DNA of 64,000 nucleotides from Arthrobacter alkaliphilus (GTDB lineage: Bacteria > Actinomycetota > Actinomycetes > Actinomycetales > Micrococcaceae), in the NCBI RefSeq assembly GCF_021483235.1, contig NZ_JAKEEC010000011.1, positions 53,629-117,628 on the forward strand, read 5' to 3'. How positions within the stretch are numbered: the stretch's first letter is position 1; every line of letters starts with the position of its first letter. A program made the translations under genes and the position numbers. Positions 46,470-55,441 of this stretch are shown here, piece by piece. The notes beneath the pieces were generated by a model. The model was given only the letters and a program-made list of their open reading frames with translations. It was not told the origin of the DNA and ran no database searches.

Positions 46470-47033
46470 TTAGCGCGGTTCAGCTGGTTCCGCCGGCGCA
46501 TCCTTGGTTTCCCGCGACGAGATCTCCATGCCGATTGCCTCATAATGGGCCAGTACTACGGGGGAGGCAGATGTGCTCGGCTGGTCCAGCAGGCCGAAAG
46601 CGAAATCGCTGGCAGCAAGAAGTTCTTCATCGGAGTACTTCTCCAAGGGGTGAAGTCCCGCCGAATCGATTGACGCCGCGAATTCGCCGCTGATCTCCAT
46701 AGCTTTCGTTCCCGTCTCGGTCGCCACCGTAAGGCTGTCAGGTTTGTCCATAAATTCCAGGGAAACTCCGGATCCGGCAGGCAGGCCGACCTCCGTGGCT
46801 CCGCCGCCAATTGCATTGAGGTCGTTGCGGAGTCCCGCCAGCGCCTGCGATTCGACCATCGCGGCGTGCGAGAAGCCTACTCTGATGTGGGAGGTGATGC
46901 CCATGCGCCGAATCCGGCGGACAATGTGCACGAGCGCGGAACGGGAGTCCTGGTTCAGGCTCCCCCGGACGTCTATCTCAACTGCGTCCGCGGAGACATC
47001 GAATTTTACGAGGGCGTTCAATCTACGGTCCAT
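46470..47033 (-). CDS. Unknown protein with an STAS-like N-terminal domain
   Basis: The product has 187 residues. Residues 5-80 (LVKFDVSADAVEIDVRGSLN, then SRSALVHIVRRIRRMG) have the strand-helix spacing of an STAS or STAS-like domain. The rest is acidic and helical (EKYSDEELLAASDFAFGLLD). It lies next to a GAF-ANTAR protein on the same strand; similar pairs occur in Arthrobacter relatives. A role in stress or antisense signalling is only a guess. Confidence 0.6.
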   Translation of the reverse strand: MDRRLNALVKFDVSADAVEIDVRGSLNQDSRSALVHIVRRIRRMGITSHIRVGFSHAAMVESQALAGLRNDLNAIGGGATEVGLPAGSGVSLEFMDKPDSLTVATETGTKAMEISGEFAASIDSAGLHPLEKYSDEELLAASDFAFGLLDQPSTSASPVVLAHYEAIGMEISSRETKDAPAEPAEPR

Positions 47034-47138
47034 AGGTACTCCAAAAGAGGTGTCTATGGCCGACGGCTCAACCTCAAGAAGCGTATCCCGTGCAAACCTC
47101 GTTGTACACCCGCCCCTAGACGGATGGGCGGCCCGGAC

Positions 47139-47921
47139 TCACCCAGCCCGGCTGCGGCCAGGCTCTTGAACCTGCTCTTTGAGTGGCTCTTCGAAGTGGG
47201 TCAGGGTGCCCGCCGCGTCAACGGAATCCACCAGGGACTTGGCGATATCGCGCAATTTGACGTTGCGGTTACTGGAGGCCTCGGTGAGGATCCGGACGGC
47301 GTCCTCCTGGCTGCAGCGGCTCTGCGCCATGACGATTCCGATCGCCACGTCAATGACTGTGCGGGACTCCATGGCCGCCCGGAGATTCTTTGCACTGTCT
47401 GCGTGGAGGGCGAACCGGATGGCAAGGCGCAAGGCCTGCGATACCTCCCGGGTATATCCGCGGGCCCGGTCCGCGGCCCTTTCGTCGAACTTGTAAGGGG
47501 CTTCGGAGTACAGGTTGAGCGCTGCCTTGGCTTCTCCCTCGAGGTTGAAAGGCAACGACAACACCGACCTCAGTCCGTGCGATGCAACCGCGTTTGCGTA
47601 GTCAGGGCCCCACCGGTTCTCCTCAAGAAGATCCGGGACGTAGACTTCCCTTTCCTCCTCGGCAGCCGTCAAGCACGGTCCCTGGGCCAAGGAATACTGG
47701 ATTTCGTCCACTTCGCGGGCCTCGTCGCTGCTCCAACCAATCGTCATTGATTTCCGCTCGCGCAGCAGCGTGATCCCACAGAGTGCGTCATCGCCGTCGC
47801 CCGCCACCTGGTGGGCCGAAAACCGCGCCAGCTCGTTGAGGAAGTCCTCGAAGTCGGCGCTCTCCAGGATCAGGTTCTGGATACGGTCGATAGTGGTCAA
47901 AGTGTTGTCTGCTGGAAGCAT
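47139..47921 (-). CDS. GAF and ANTAR domain RNA-binding regulator
   Basis: This 260-residue protein has an N-terminal GAF sensory domain (about 10-150, with VYVPDLLEENRWGPDYANAV) and a C-terminal ANTAR three-helix domain (about 180-240: AMESRTVIDVAIGIVMAQSR, QEDAVRILTEASSNRNVKL). ANTAR domains bind paired hairpins in mRNA leaders to prevent termination. ATG 47921 is preferred because of the GGGAGAA site 7 bases before it; an ATG 12 codons earlier is the alternative. Confidence 0.9.
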   Translation of the reverse strand: MLPADNTLTTIDRIQNLILESADFEDFLNELARFSAHQVAGDGDDALCGITLLRERKSMTIGWSSDEAREVDEIQYSLAQGPCLTAAEEEREVYVPDLLEENRWGPDYANAVASHGLRSVLSLPFNLEGEAKAALNLYSEAPYKFDERAADRARGYTREVSQALRLAIRFALHADSAKNLRAAMESRTVIDVAIGIVMAQSRCSQEDAVRILTEASSNRNVKLRDIAKSLVDSVDAAGTLTHFEEPLKEQVQEPGRSRAG

Positions 47922-48013
47922 CGCGCGTTCTCCCGGTGAATATGCTGATTGCTGCATGTGGAAACGTAAGTTCCTTTACATAAGTTCCCACAAGGCCGGG
48001 GATTCGAAAACGC

Positions 48014-49114
48014 CTATTTTGACGTGAGTTCCCTGACCCGCGGCCATGCAGCGGGCGCCAGGACCACAGCGACGCCGACGACGGCCCCGATCACCGTCTC
48101 CACAATGCGGTCCCGCAGCAAGCTCCCGGGCGGAACATCGGCCACCAGCAAGGTGGAAATGAGGGCGAGCGGTGTGACGAAGATCTGCGCCACGAGATAT
48201 TGGCGCGCAATGAAGAGCTCTGCTCCGAACTGGCATACGGCAATCACCAATACCATCTGCCATGGCGCCGGCCCGAGCCAGAGGATTCCTGCCAGCGCCA
48301 GCAAGCCGAGCAACGTCCCCACAATCCTTTGGATTCCGCGTTCCACGCGATGCCGGGTGCTGCGACCCGCCAACGGAACCACTGCCGCCACCATCGCCCA
48401 ATAGCCGTGTCCGAACCCGAGCCATTGCCCGGCCAACGTCGCAAGCGTTCCGGCCAGACCGGCAGCCACGAAGTAGCCCAGGCCTTCCAGCCAAGCTGCC
48501 CGGATTTCCTGCGGCAACAACCGATGCGCCGGCGGCGGCTTCCACGGCGTCCGGTGGCTGGGGACTAACCGCGCCGACATGCCGATCAGCAACGCCAACA
48601 CCGTAGTCAAAACCGCAGCCAACATCGCTTCCCAGAGGGGCGGCTGCCGGGGTACCGAGGCGATCGCCGCGAAAGCGAAGATATGGAAGAGGGAACCTGC
48701 CGGGCGAAGCCGCCACAGCGCGGTCACCACCGAGCACAATGCGGCAACCAATGTGGTGCCGAGCGTGAGGATCCACACATACGCGTCCGAGCCCTGCCCG
48801 GCCCTGGCCGTCAAGGTGGCGAGCAGGATGATGCCAAGGAGCAGGGACCCGGCCCGGAGCTGGCTTCGAAAACGGTGGCTGTGCGGCTCGTTCCGGCCGT
48901 AGATATTCGTGAACGCCGCAAAGCTGGCGAACACCACAAGGTCCAGCCGTCCGGAGAACACAAGGATGATCAATGGCAGGAAGACACCCACCGCACAGCG
49001 CAAAGCCGGGTGATGGTCCTTGTTTCCGGGACCGATCCTGAACATCTCTGCCAGGGCGTTCAAATTGGATTGCCTGCCTCTGCTTGCTTCTCTTGAGCGC
49101 CGTGTGTTGCTCAA
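48014..49114 (-). CDS. FUSC-family inner membrane protein
   Basis: The protein has 366 residues with ten or so helices in two halves. The second half has the FUSC/aromatic-acid-exporter pattern GYWAMVAAVVPLAGRSTRHR and GIQRIVGTLLGLLALAGILW. Related proteins (AaeB, YccS) export aromatic acids or stabilise the envelope. The aromatic-acid genes in this window make efflux of such acids possible, but no direct link is seen. Confidence 0.8.
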   Translation of the reverse strand: MSNTRRSREASRGRQSNLNALAEMFRIGPGNKDHHPALRCAVGVFLPLIILVFSGRLDLVVFASFAAFTNIYGRNEPHSHRFRSQLRAGSLLLGIILLATLTARAGQGSDAYVWILTLGTTLVAALCSVVTALWRLRPAGSLFHIFAFAAIASVPRQPPLWEAMLAAVLTTVLALLIGMSARLVPSHRTPWKPPPAHRLLPQEIRAAWLEGLGYFVAAGLAGTLATLAGQWLGFGHGYWAMVAAVVPLAGRSTRHRVERGIQRIVGTLLGLLALAGILWLGPAPWQMVLVIAVCQFGAELFIARQYLVAQIFVTPLALISTLLVADVPPGSLLRDRIVETVIGAVVGVAVVLAPAAWPRVRELTSK

Positions 49115-49345
49115 CTATGACTTCCCGACGGCGGCACTGGCATCCGCTACGAGCTTACGCCGGGCGGCTCCAGGCAGCCGGATCAGCTTCCGTTGAATGG
49201 AGCAGAGCCGAGGCGTATGACGGTTATGCAACAGGGACCATGACCCGCTCCATGGAACTCGATTGATAGTGTCGAGTAGGTCGTTACCAGCCGGGCCGGG
49301 GCTCATTCCGGCCATATCGCCTGTCCCATTCACCGGAGGTCACCC

Positions 49346-49777
49346 ATGCTCAAAGGTTTCAAGGACTTCGTCCTTCGCGGCAACATCATCGAGCTGTCCA
49401 TCGCGGTCGTCATCGGCACCGCATTCACAGCCCTTGTCACTGCATTCACCACGAACATCGTCAACCCGGTCATCGCCGCCGCCGGCGGAGTCAACGCCCA
49501 GGGACTCGGCTTTTCCATTTGGCCCGACAACCCGAAGACCTTCGTCAACTTCGGCGCCGTCATCACCGCCTTCCTGACCTTCCTGATCACCGCCGCCGTG
49601 GTCTACTTCATCTTCGTCGCGCCCATGAACAAGATCAACGAACTGACCAAGCGCCGCGCCGCCATCGCAGAGCCCGAAGACAAGCCACTGCCGGCCGACA
49701 CCGCCTTGCTGGTTGAAATCCGCGACCTCCTGACCGAGCTTGCCGCGGCCAACAAGAGCAACGAGAACGCCCGCTAG
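49346..49777 (+). CDS. mscL: Large-conductance mechanosensitive channel
   Basis: This 143-residue MscL relieves osmotic downshock. The N-terminal amphipathic and first transmembrane segment reads MLKGFKDFVLRGNIIELSIA, then VVIGTAFTALVTAFTTNIVN. The second helix is VITAFLTFLITAAVVYFIFV, followed by the cytoplasmic bundle. It starts behind CCGGAGGTCACCC. A strong hairpin follows the stop. Confidence 0.96.
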   Translation: MLKGFKDFVLRGNIIELSIAVVIGTAFTALVTAFTTNIVNPVIAAAGGVNAQGLGFSIWPDNPKTFVNFGAVITAFLTFLITAAVVYFIFVAPMNKINELTKRRAAIAEPEDKPLPADTALLVEIRDLLTELAAANKSNENAR

Positions 49778-49792
49778 GCTTCGGGCTTTGCC

Positions 49793-49827
49793 GCCGGTTC
49801 GGCGCGTCCGGTCGGCGCCGAACCGGC
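49793..49827 (+). terminator. Hairpin terminator after mscL
   Basis: GCCGGTTCGGCGC (49793-49805) pairs perfectly over 13 bases with GCGCCGAACCGGC (49815-49827) around a 9-base loop, starting 15 bases after the mscL stop. There is no U-run, which is common for high-GC actinobacterial terminators. Confidence 0.75.
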
Positions 49828-49899
49828 TCCACGAATACCGCCACAGATCTTGACGCAGGCGCAATCCGGCTGAAACAGGGGCCGGGCACGATAGGTGCC

Positions 49900-50763
49900 A
49901 TGACGCCGGACAAGAAGACTTCCGTTACCGCTGAGCTCTCCTGCGAAGTGTGCGGCCAGATGCCCGAGGCCCCGAAGGCCAGGGTAACCGTCGCCCAAAT
50001 CGCCGTGATGCTGCCCGTCGAACTTCTTGTCCACGCCGTTGTTGTTGAGACGGAACTGCCTTACGTGGCCAAGGTGCTCCTCCTGACCGTGACAGCAACG
50101 GTCCTCGTCATCTGGGCTGCCGAGCCCTCCGCGGCCAGGATCCTGCGGCGCTGGATCCATGCGCGCGCCCTCCGCCACCGCAGGATGCTCCATTCGGCCC
50201 CGGCGCTTTGGCGGGCGAGGACGGTGCTCCGCGACCAGCCAGGTTCCCTCCAACGCATCACCCAATCGCTCGCCAGGGCGGACATCAACATCCTCGGCAT
50301 CCATGTCCACCCCATGGACGGAGCCGGCATGGACGAATTCGTGCTGTCCGCCCCTGGCCACCTCGGCGAGCATGAGCTGCTGGCAGCGCTCGACGACGGC
50401 GGCGGCCGCGATTCGCACGCATGGCCGACCACGGCACTCGCCATGGCGGACGGCCAGACCAAGGCACTGAGCCTCGCCGCGCGGATCGCCGAGAATCCGC
50501 ACGAACTGCCAATGGCGGTCGCGGAACTCCTCTCGGCGAAAGTCGTCACTCCGGGACGGGAAGGTCCTGCGGTCGAGGCTGGCGCCGCCGTCGGGCCCTC
50601 CACGACGCTCCTCAAGATTCCGACCGCATGGCACGGCCCGCTCCTGTTCTCCAGGCCGGACGAGCCGTTCACGCCGGCGGAATCGGCACGCGCACATCGG
50701 CTTGCCGAGCTGGCGGAAATCCTGGCGCACACCCGGAGCACCGGATCGAAGGACCGGGACTAA
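49900..50763 (+). CDS. Membrane-anchored ACT-domain protein of unknown role
   Basis: The protein has 287 residues. A CxxC pair opens it (ELSCEVCGQMPEAPKARVTV), then two membrane helices (about 35-85), a basic linker (RRWIHARALRHRRM), and an ACT-like domain from about residue 108 (VLRDQPGSLQRITQSLARA, DINILGIHVHP). ACT domains bind amino acids or other small ligands. The C-terminal 120 residues resemble no domain I know. A ligand sensor or regulator at the membrane is plausible. It starts 122 bases after mscL, beyond the terminator. Confidence 0.7.
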   Translation: MTPDKKTSVTAELSCEVCGQMPEAPKARVTVAQIAVMLPVELLVHAVVVETELPYVAKVLLLTVTATVLVIWAAEPSAARILRRWIHARALRHRRMLHSAPALWRARTVLRDQPGSLQRITQSLARADINILGIHVHPMDGAGMDEFVLSAPGHLGEHELLAALDDGGGRDSHAWPTTALAMADGQTKALSLAARIAENPHELPMAVAELLSAKVVTPGREGPAVEAGAAVGPSTTLLKIPTAWHGPLLFSRPDEPFTPAESARAHRLAELAEILAHTRSTGSKDRD

Positions 50764-50894
50764 GCACGGTCCCCGCGACGGCTCAAGATCCGCTTCGTAT
50801 CCCATACCCTGCGCGGCAGGGATTATCGAGCCGACATTCCGCCAGGCTTGGAACCCGGTCACATTCCGTTTCTACGATTCGTATACCAAAAGCC

Positions 50895-50923
50895 TTGACG
50901 GTGGGGCGCGTCACATTTACTTT
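50895..50923 (+). promoter_or_regulatory. Promoter of the hydantoin-type operon
   Basis: TTGACG (50895-50900), 17 bases, TACTTT (50918-50923). The transcription start would fall near 50930, at the edge of the operator at 50928-50954. A GTATAC-centred site (50881-50886) lies just upstream of the -35 box. Confidence 0.55.
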
Positions 50924-50927
50924 TGAT

Positions 50928-50954
50928 TTTGGGATCCCAATACGGGATCCCAAA
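50928..50954. promoter_or_regulatory. Operator: 11-bp perfect inverted repeat
   Basis: TTTGGGATCCC (50928-50938) and GGGATCCCAAA (50944-50954) are perfect complements around AATAC; each arm also contains the GGGATCCC palindrome, so two tandem dyads are present. Its position at the transcription start suits a repressor. The operon encodes its own GntR regulator at 52482. Confidence 0.7.
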
Positions 50955-51033
50955 TCGGGTCCAACAAGCCGGCAACCCGTCGCCCCACGTTCAAGACCCT
51001 CCCCGCTCCCCGAACTCCCCCGAAGGAGAAGCT

Positions 51034-52380
51034 ATGTCTCTCCAAAACACCGACACAACAAGCGCAACCCAAGGAAAAACAGGAGGCACCGGCAAGGACG
51101 GCGTGCAGCGACGCACCAACGTCCGCTGGAAGCTGTTCGTCCTGCTCCTGATCCTCGTTTCCGTCAACTACATCGACCGCGGCTCCATCTCCGTGGCACT
51201 GCCCATCATCCAAAAGGAATTCAACCTGGCCCCGGAGCTCGTCGGACTCCTTCTCTCGGCATTCTTCTGGACCTATGCCCTCATGCAGATCCCGGTCGGC
51301 TTGCTCATCGACAAGTTCGGTCCCCGCAAGGTGGTCACCGCGTCGTGCATCGGCTGGGGCGCCGCAACCGCTGCGTCCGGCCTGGCCGGCGGCTTCCTGA
51401 GCATGTTCATCGCACGGCTGGGCATCGGCGTCACCGAGGCAGGCGTGATGCCGGCCGGAGGCAAGCTCAACGCCATCTGGATGCACAAGAAAGAACGCGG
51501 CCGCGGAGCCACGATCCTTGACGCCGGTGCACCCCTCGGCGCCGGACTGGGCGGCATCCTCATCACCTGGCTCATCGCTTCCACCGGCAGCTGGCGCTCT
51601 TCGTTCATCATCGCCGGTATCGCCACTATCCTCATGGGCCTGGCGGTCTGGTGGTACGTCCGGGACAACCCCCGCCACCACAAAGCCGTCAACGACGCCG
51701 AGGCCGACTACATCGAGGCCTCCCACGCCGAAGAGGACGCCGAGGCCACGAAGGACGGCGTCAAGGGCAAGCGCGCACTCCTCCCCTACCTGAAGTTCCG
51801 CTCATTCTGGGCCATGTGCTTTGGCTGGCTGGGATTCAACGGGGTGTTCTACGGCCTGCTGACATGGGGACCGCTCTACCTCGCCCAGGCAAAGCACTTC
51901 AACCTGAACACCATCGGCTGGTCCACGTTCGTGATCTTCGGCGCCGGCTTCGTCGGTGAGATCCTCGGCGGCACGATCGCTGACAAGTGGCGGGCAGCCG
52001 GCGGCTCGGCCAACCTAGTCATGCGTACCCTGCTCGGCATCTCCAGCGTCGTGGTGGTCGGCGGCCTGGTTGGCGTGACGGTCGTCGCAGACCCCATCAC
52101 CGCCGTCGTGCTCCTCTCGGTGGTCTTGTTCTTCCTCCGCTGGGTGGGACTGTTCTGGTCCATCCCGGCCATCCTCGGCGGCCGCACCAACGCCGGCGTC
52201 CTGGGCGGCGCCATGAACTTCAGCGGCAATATCGCCGGGTTCGTCACCCCGATTGTGGTAGGCCTGATTGTCGGGGCCACCGGCTCCTACACCTGGGCAC
52301 TGCTGTACTTCGTTGGGTCCGCGGCCATCATGGGCATCTCCGTGCTGGCATTGGATTACAACAAGCGACTCCCGGTCTGA
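51034..52380 (+). CDS. MFS transporter (anion:cation symporter type)
   Basis: This 448-residue protein has 12 transmembrane helices. The first helix and loop (VNYIDRGSISVALPIIQKEF) and the motif GLLIDKFGPRKVV between helices 2 and 3 match the ACS group, which imports organic acids such as hexuronates and phthalate. ATG 51034 follows a strong GAAGGAGAAG site; the frame is open 37 codons upstream through the operator, which excludes the longer start. As the first gene of the operon it probably imports the substrate handled by the enzymes downstream. It is not a member of the NCS1 hydantoin carriers. Confidence 0.9.
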   Translation: MSLQNTDTTSATQGKTGGTGKDGVQRRTNVRWKLFVLLLILVSVNYIDRGSISVALPIIQKEFNLAPELVGLLLSAFFWTYALMQIPVGLLIDKFGPRKVVTASCIGWGAATAASGLAGGFLSMFIARLGIGVTEAGVMPAGGKLNAIWMHKKERGRGATILDAGAPLGAGLGGILITWLIASTGSWRSSFIIAGIATILMGLAVWWYVRDNPRHHKAVNDAEADYIEASHAEEDAEATKDGVKGKRALLPYLKFRSFWAMCFGWLGFNGVFYGLLTWGPLYLAQAKHFNLNTIGWSTFVIFGAGFVGEILGGTIADKWRAAGGSANLVMRTLLGISSVVVVGGLVGVTVVADPITAVVLLSVVLFFLRWVGLFWSIPAILGGRTNAGVLGGAMNFSGNIAGFVTPIVVGLIVGATGSYTWALLYFVGSAAIMGISVLALDYNKRLPV

Positions 52381-52481
52381 CTCGCCTGACCGGACCGGCC
52401 GTGCGGTCCTGAACCGCCGCACCGCCGGGCGCCTCCGGGTTGCCGGGCGATAGGACCCACCGAAACACGAATGGAGCAAAG

Positions 52482-53165
52482 ATGCTGATTGCAGAAGACA
52501 CGTCCGCCGCGGACCGTCCCCTCCGGGAAGCCGTACGGGACGCCATCCGTTCGCGAATCTTCGAGGGCCACTACGCGCCCGGCACCCGACTGGTGGAGAG
52601 GGACCTCGCCGCCGAATTCAACGTGTCCCGGCTCCCCGTCCGCGAAGCCCTTCGCATGCTGCGGCAGGAGGGCCTCATCCGGGACAGGGCCTCACGCGGT
52701 TCCGAAGTGGCGGGCTTGAGCCCCAAAGACGTTGAGGACCTTTTCGATGTCCGCCAATCACTCGAAGTCCTCGCCTGCCGCCTGGCCGCTGCCCGCGCCA
52801 CGGACAAGGACCTCAAGCACCTGGCGGGGCTCCTCGATGACGCCAGCCGCTTCCTTGCGAAAGGCTCGATCCTCGAGGCGCACCGCGCCAATAGCGAATT
52901 CCACGATGCCATCACGGCCATCGCCAACAACGGCTTCCTCCGCACCGCGTTGGAACCGCTCCAAGGCCGCATGCACTGGCTCTTCCGCCACGTTGATGAT
53001 TTGCCGGAACTGATCCAGGAGCACCGCGATCTCTACGCCGCCATCGCCAGCGGCGATCCCGAGCGCGCCGCAGCCCAATCGGCGTCGCACATTGGAAAGT
53101 ACCGCGAGCAGTTCCCCCGGAACGAGCCCGCCACAGAACTCAAGTTGCAAGGCAAAAGACCATGA
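52482..53165 (+). CDS. GntR-family (FCD domain) regulator of the operon
   Basis: The protein has 227 residues. The winged helix contains GTRLVERDLAAEFNVSRLPV and REALRMLRQEGLI; the FCD domain has the metal-binding pattern RANSEFHDAITAIANNGFL and HWLFRHVDDLPELIQEH. It starts at ATG 52482 behind GGAG and is translationally coupled with the next gene (ATGA). It probably binds the inverted repeat at 50928-50954 or the GTATAC site beside it. Confidence 0.9.
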   Translation: MLIAEDTSAADRPLREAVRDAIRSRIFEGHYAPGTRLVERDLAAEFNVSRLPVREALRMLRQEGLIRDRASRGSEVAGLSPKDVEDLFDVRQSLEVLACRLAAARATDKDLKHLAGLLDDASRFLAKGSILEAHRANSEFHDAITAIANNGFLRTALEPLQGRMHWLFRHVDDLPELIQEHRDLYAAIASGDPERAAAQSASHIGKYREQFPRNEPATELKLQGKRP

Positions 53166-53989
53166 AATTGCTAGTCATCAATCCCAACATCAGCACCGAT
53201 GTCACTGCGCTGATCGACACCGAAGCCCGCCGGTCGGCGGGGACTGTCACCGAGCTGATCGTCCGCACCGCCGGACATGGCGTCGAATACATCGAGACCC
53301 GTTTCGAATCCCTCATCGCCGCCGGGGCCGTCGCCGAAATCATCGCCGAATACTGTGCCGCTCCCGTCGAAGGCGACGATCCAGCGGCGGACCGCATCGA
53401 CGGCGTCGTGGTGGCCGCATTCGGCGATCCCGGGATGCCTGCCCTCAAGGAACTCGCCGACGTGCCGGTCATCGGCATCACCGAGGCGGCCTTGTGCGCC
53501 GCCGCCCTGCAAGGCCAGCGCTTCTCGATCATCGCCATCTCCGACCGGATCACGGCCTGGTACCGGGATTGCGTGGAACATTTCGGACTGGGAAGCCGTC
53601 TCGCCTCCATCCGCTCCATCAACCAAAGCCTCAAGGGCATCGGAACTGTGCAGCAGGATTTCAAGGAAACCCTCCTGGCACTGAGCCGGCAAGCCGTCGC
53701 CGAGGATGGCGCCGACGTCGTCATCCTGGCGGGTGCCCCGCTCGCCGGACTCGCCCGCGAACTCGAGGGACAGATCCCCGTTCCCGTCGTGGACGGGATC
53801 TCGGCCGGCATCCGCATGGCGGAAGCCGTGGTGGCGTTGCAGTCCGGTTTCCACCGCCAAGGCGCCTTTGCGCCGCCACCCGTCAAACGGCGCCAGGGAC
53901 TTTCTGAAAACCTCGACGCCGCCCTGGCCGCCATCCAGTCCGCAGCTTCCGCAACAGGCACCCCAGCCGTTGTTTCGGCCGGAAAGTAG
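53162..53989 (+). CDS. Asp/Glu/hydantoin racemase-family protein lacking both catalytic cysteines
   Basis: This 275-residue member of the hydantoin/allantoin racemase family is recognised by KLLVINPNISTDVTALIDTE, VVAAFGDPGMPALKELADVP and PVVDGISAGIRMAEA. In active racemases the first block reads with Cys before FGDPG and the second contains GCAG. Here the first is Ala (VVAAFGDPG) and the second is Gly (VILAGAPLAGLA), so neither catalytic Cys of the two-base mechanism is present. A frameshift is unlikely because both blocks are otherwise intact. It may have another activity, such as a lyase, or a non-catalytic role. It overlaps the GntR gene by 4 bases. Confidence 0.85.
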   Translation: MKLLVINPNISTDVTALIDTEARRSAGTVTELIVRTAGHGVEYIETRFESLIAAGAVAEIIAEYCAAPVEGDDPAADRIDGVVVAAFGDPGMPALKELADVPVIGITEAALCAAALQGQRFSIIAISDRITAWYRDCVEHFGLGSRLASIRSINQSLKGIGTVQQDFKETLLALSRQAVAEDGADVVILAGAPLAGLARELEGQIPVPVVDGISAGIRMAEAVVALQSGFHRQGAFAPPPVKRRQGLSENLDAALAAIQSAASATGTPAVVSAGK

Positions 53990-53996
53990 GGACACC

Positions 53997-55433
53997 GTGA
54001 CCATCCATGATCTCGTCATCGCCCACGGCACCGTCGTCAACAGTTTTGGCAGGCAAGCGGCCCATGTAGTGGTGGACGGCGGCCGCATCACCCGGCTCCT
54101 CGACGCCTCCGAACCCGTCCCTGCGGCCTCGCGCACCATTGACGCATCCGGCAAGCTGGTCATCCCGGGCGGGGTGGACGGCCACTGCCACGTAGCCCAA
54201 GTCACCGGCCGCTACCGCACCCTCGACGACTACCGCACCACCTCCACCGCCGCACTGTGGGGCGGAACCACCACCATCATCGATTTCGGCATTCCGCGCG
54301 ACGCCCAGGAGTCCCCGCTGGACGCCGTCCTGAACAAGAAGCGTCTCGCGGAAGAGTCCCGCTGCGACGTCGCACTCCACGGTTCCGTGGTCACCTGGGA
54401 CGAGACCGTGCCCTGGCAGCTGGAACAACTCGCCGCAGAGGGCGTCCGCTCGGTGAAGATGTACACCACGAACCGCGGCTCCACCATGGCCGACGGCGAC
54501 ACCATCCTGAAAGTCATGCGCGAAATGGTGCGCCTGGACGGACTGACGTACATCCATGCCGAGCACGATCCCATCATTGCCGACTGCACGGAACAGCACG
54601 CCGCGGACGGCCGGATCGGCATCGAGCACCTGCATTCGACACGTCCGGAACTCGCCGAGGAAATCTCCGTCAAGGAGACTCTCGCCATGGCCGGGTATAC
54701 CGGCGCGCCGGTCTACTTCGTGCACCAGTCGACGCCGGGGGCGGTGGACCTTGTCACCGAGGCCCGGGCAAACGGCCAGGAAGCGTACTCCGAAACCTGC
54801 CCGCACTACCTCACGCTGGATGACACCGTCTACGGCTCAAAATTCCCCGAATGGTATGCCTGCTGCCCGCCCATGCGCAGCGCCGAAACCGTGGCCGCGC
54901 TGAAGGAACGCCTTGCAGCCGGCGCCATCCACACGGTCTCCTCTGACCACTCCTGCTACGACCTCTCGCAAAAGCGCGAGCGCACCGATGACGTCCGTTT
55001 CATGCCCCACGGGCTCCCCGGCGTCGAGACCCGCATGGCCGTCACGTTCACCGCGATGGCTCCGGACAGCACGGTGGAGGACTTTGTCGAGGTCTTCTCG
55101 GCCGGCCCCGCACGGATCAACTGCGTGCCCGGCAAGGGCACCATCGCGGCAGAGTTCGACGCCGATCTGGTCATCTTTGATCCCGCCGAGGAACGCGAGG
55201 TCGACGGCGGCGCGCTCCACATGGGTACTGACTTCTCGCCGTTCGAAGGGAAGACGCTGAGCGGCTGGCCCGCCGTCGTCGTCTCCGGCGGGCGAGTAGT
55301 GGTCGACGACGGCGGTTTCCACGATCCCGGCCCCGTGGGCCGTTTCGTTGCCCGCAACGGCTTCGCCGCCCACCGCGATGCGCTTTCCAGCGGTGCCGCC
55401 GCTGTATCCGCTCCCGCCACTACTTCCCTCTAG
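53997..55433 (+). CDS. Hydantoinase/dihydropyrimidinase-type cyclic amidohydrolase
   Basis: The protein has 478 residues. The dinuclear metal site of D-hydantoinases is complete: His63 and His65 (VDGHCHV), carboxylated Lys154 (SVKMYTT), His187 (YIHAEHD), His243 (YFVHQSTPG) and Asp317 (SSDHS). Such enzymes open hydantoins, dihydropyrimidines or allantoin to ureido acids. GTG 53997 is the start; the frame is open upstream only as a shadow of the preceding gene. It lies 7 bases after the racemase-like gene. No N-carbamoyl amidohydrolase gene is present, so the fate of the ureido product is unclear. Confidence 0.88.
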   Translation: MTIHDLVIAHGTVVNSFGRQAAHVVVDGGRITRLLDASEPVPAASRTIDASGKLVIPGGVDGHCHVAQVTGRYRTLDDYRTTSTAALWGGTTTIIDFGIPRDAQESPLDAVLNKKRLAEESRCDVALHGSVVTWDETVPWQLEQLAAEGVRSVKMYTTNRGSTMADGDTILKVMREMVRLDGLTYIHAEHDPIIADCTEQHAADGRIGIEHLHSTRPELAEEISVKETLAMAGYTGAPVYFVHQSTPGAVDLVTEARANGQEAYSETCPHYLTLDDTVYGSKFPEWYACCPPMRSAETVAALKERLAAGAIHTVSSDHSCYDLSQKRERTDDVRFMPHGLPGVETRMAVTFTAMAPDSTVEDFVEVFSAGPARINCVPGKGTIAAEFDADLVIFDPAEEREVDGGALHMGTDFSPFEGKTLSGWPAVVVSGGRVVVDDGGFHDPGPVGRFVARNGFAAHRDALSSGAAAVSAPATTSL

Positions 55434-55441
55434 GAGCCCCC

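Noticed and set aside
53997..55433. Complete hydantoin-to-amino-acid pathway
   Set aside because: No N-carbamoylase gene is present and the racemase homologue lacks its cysteines, so the classical hyu pathway is not supported.
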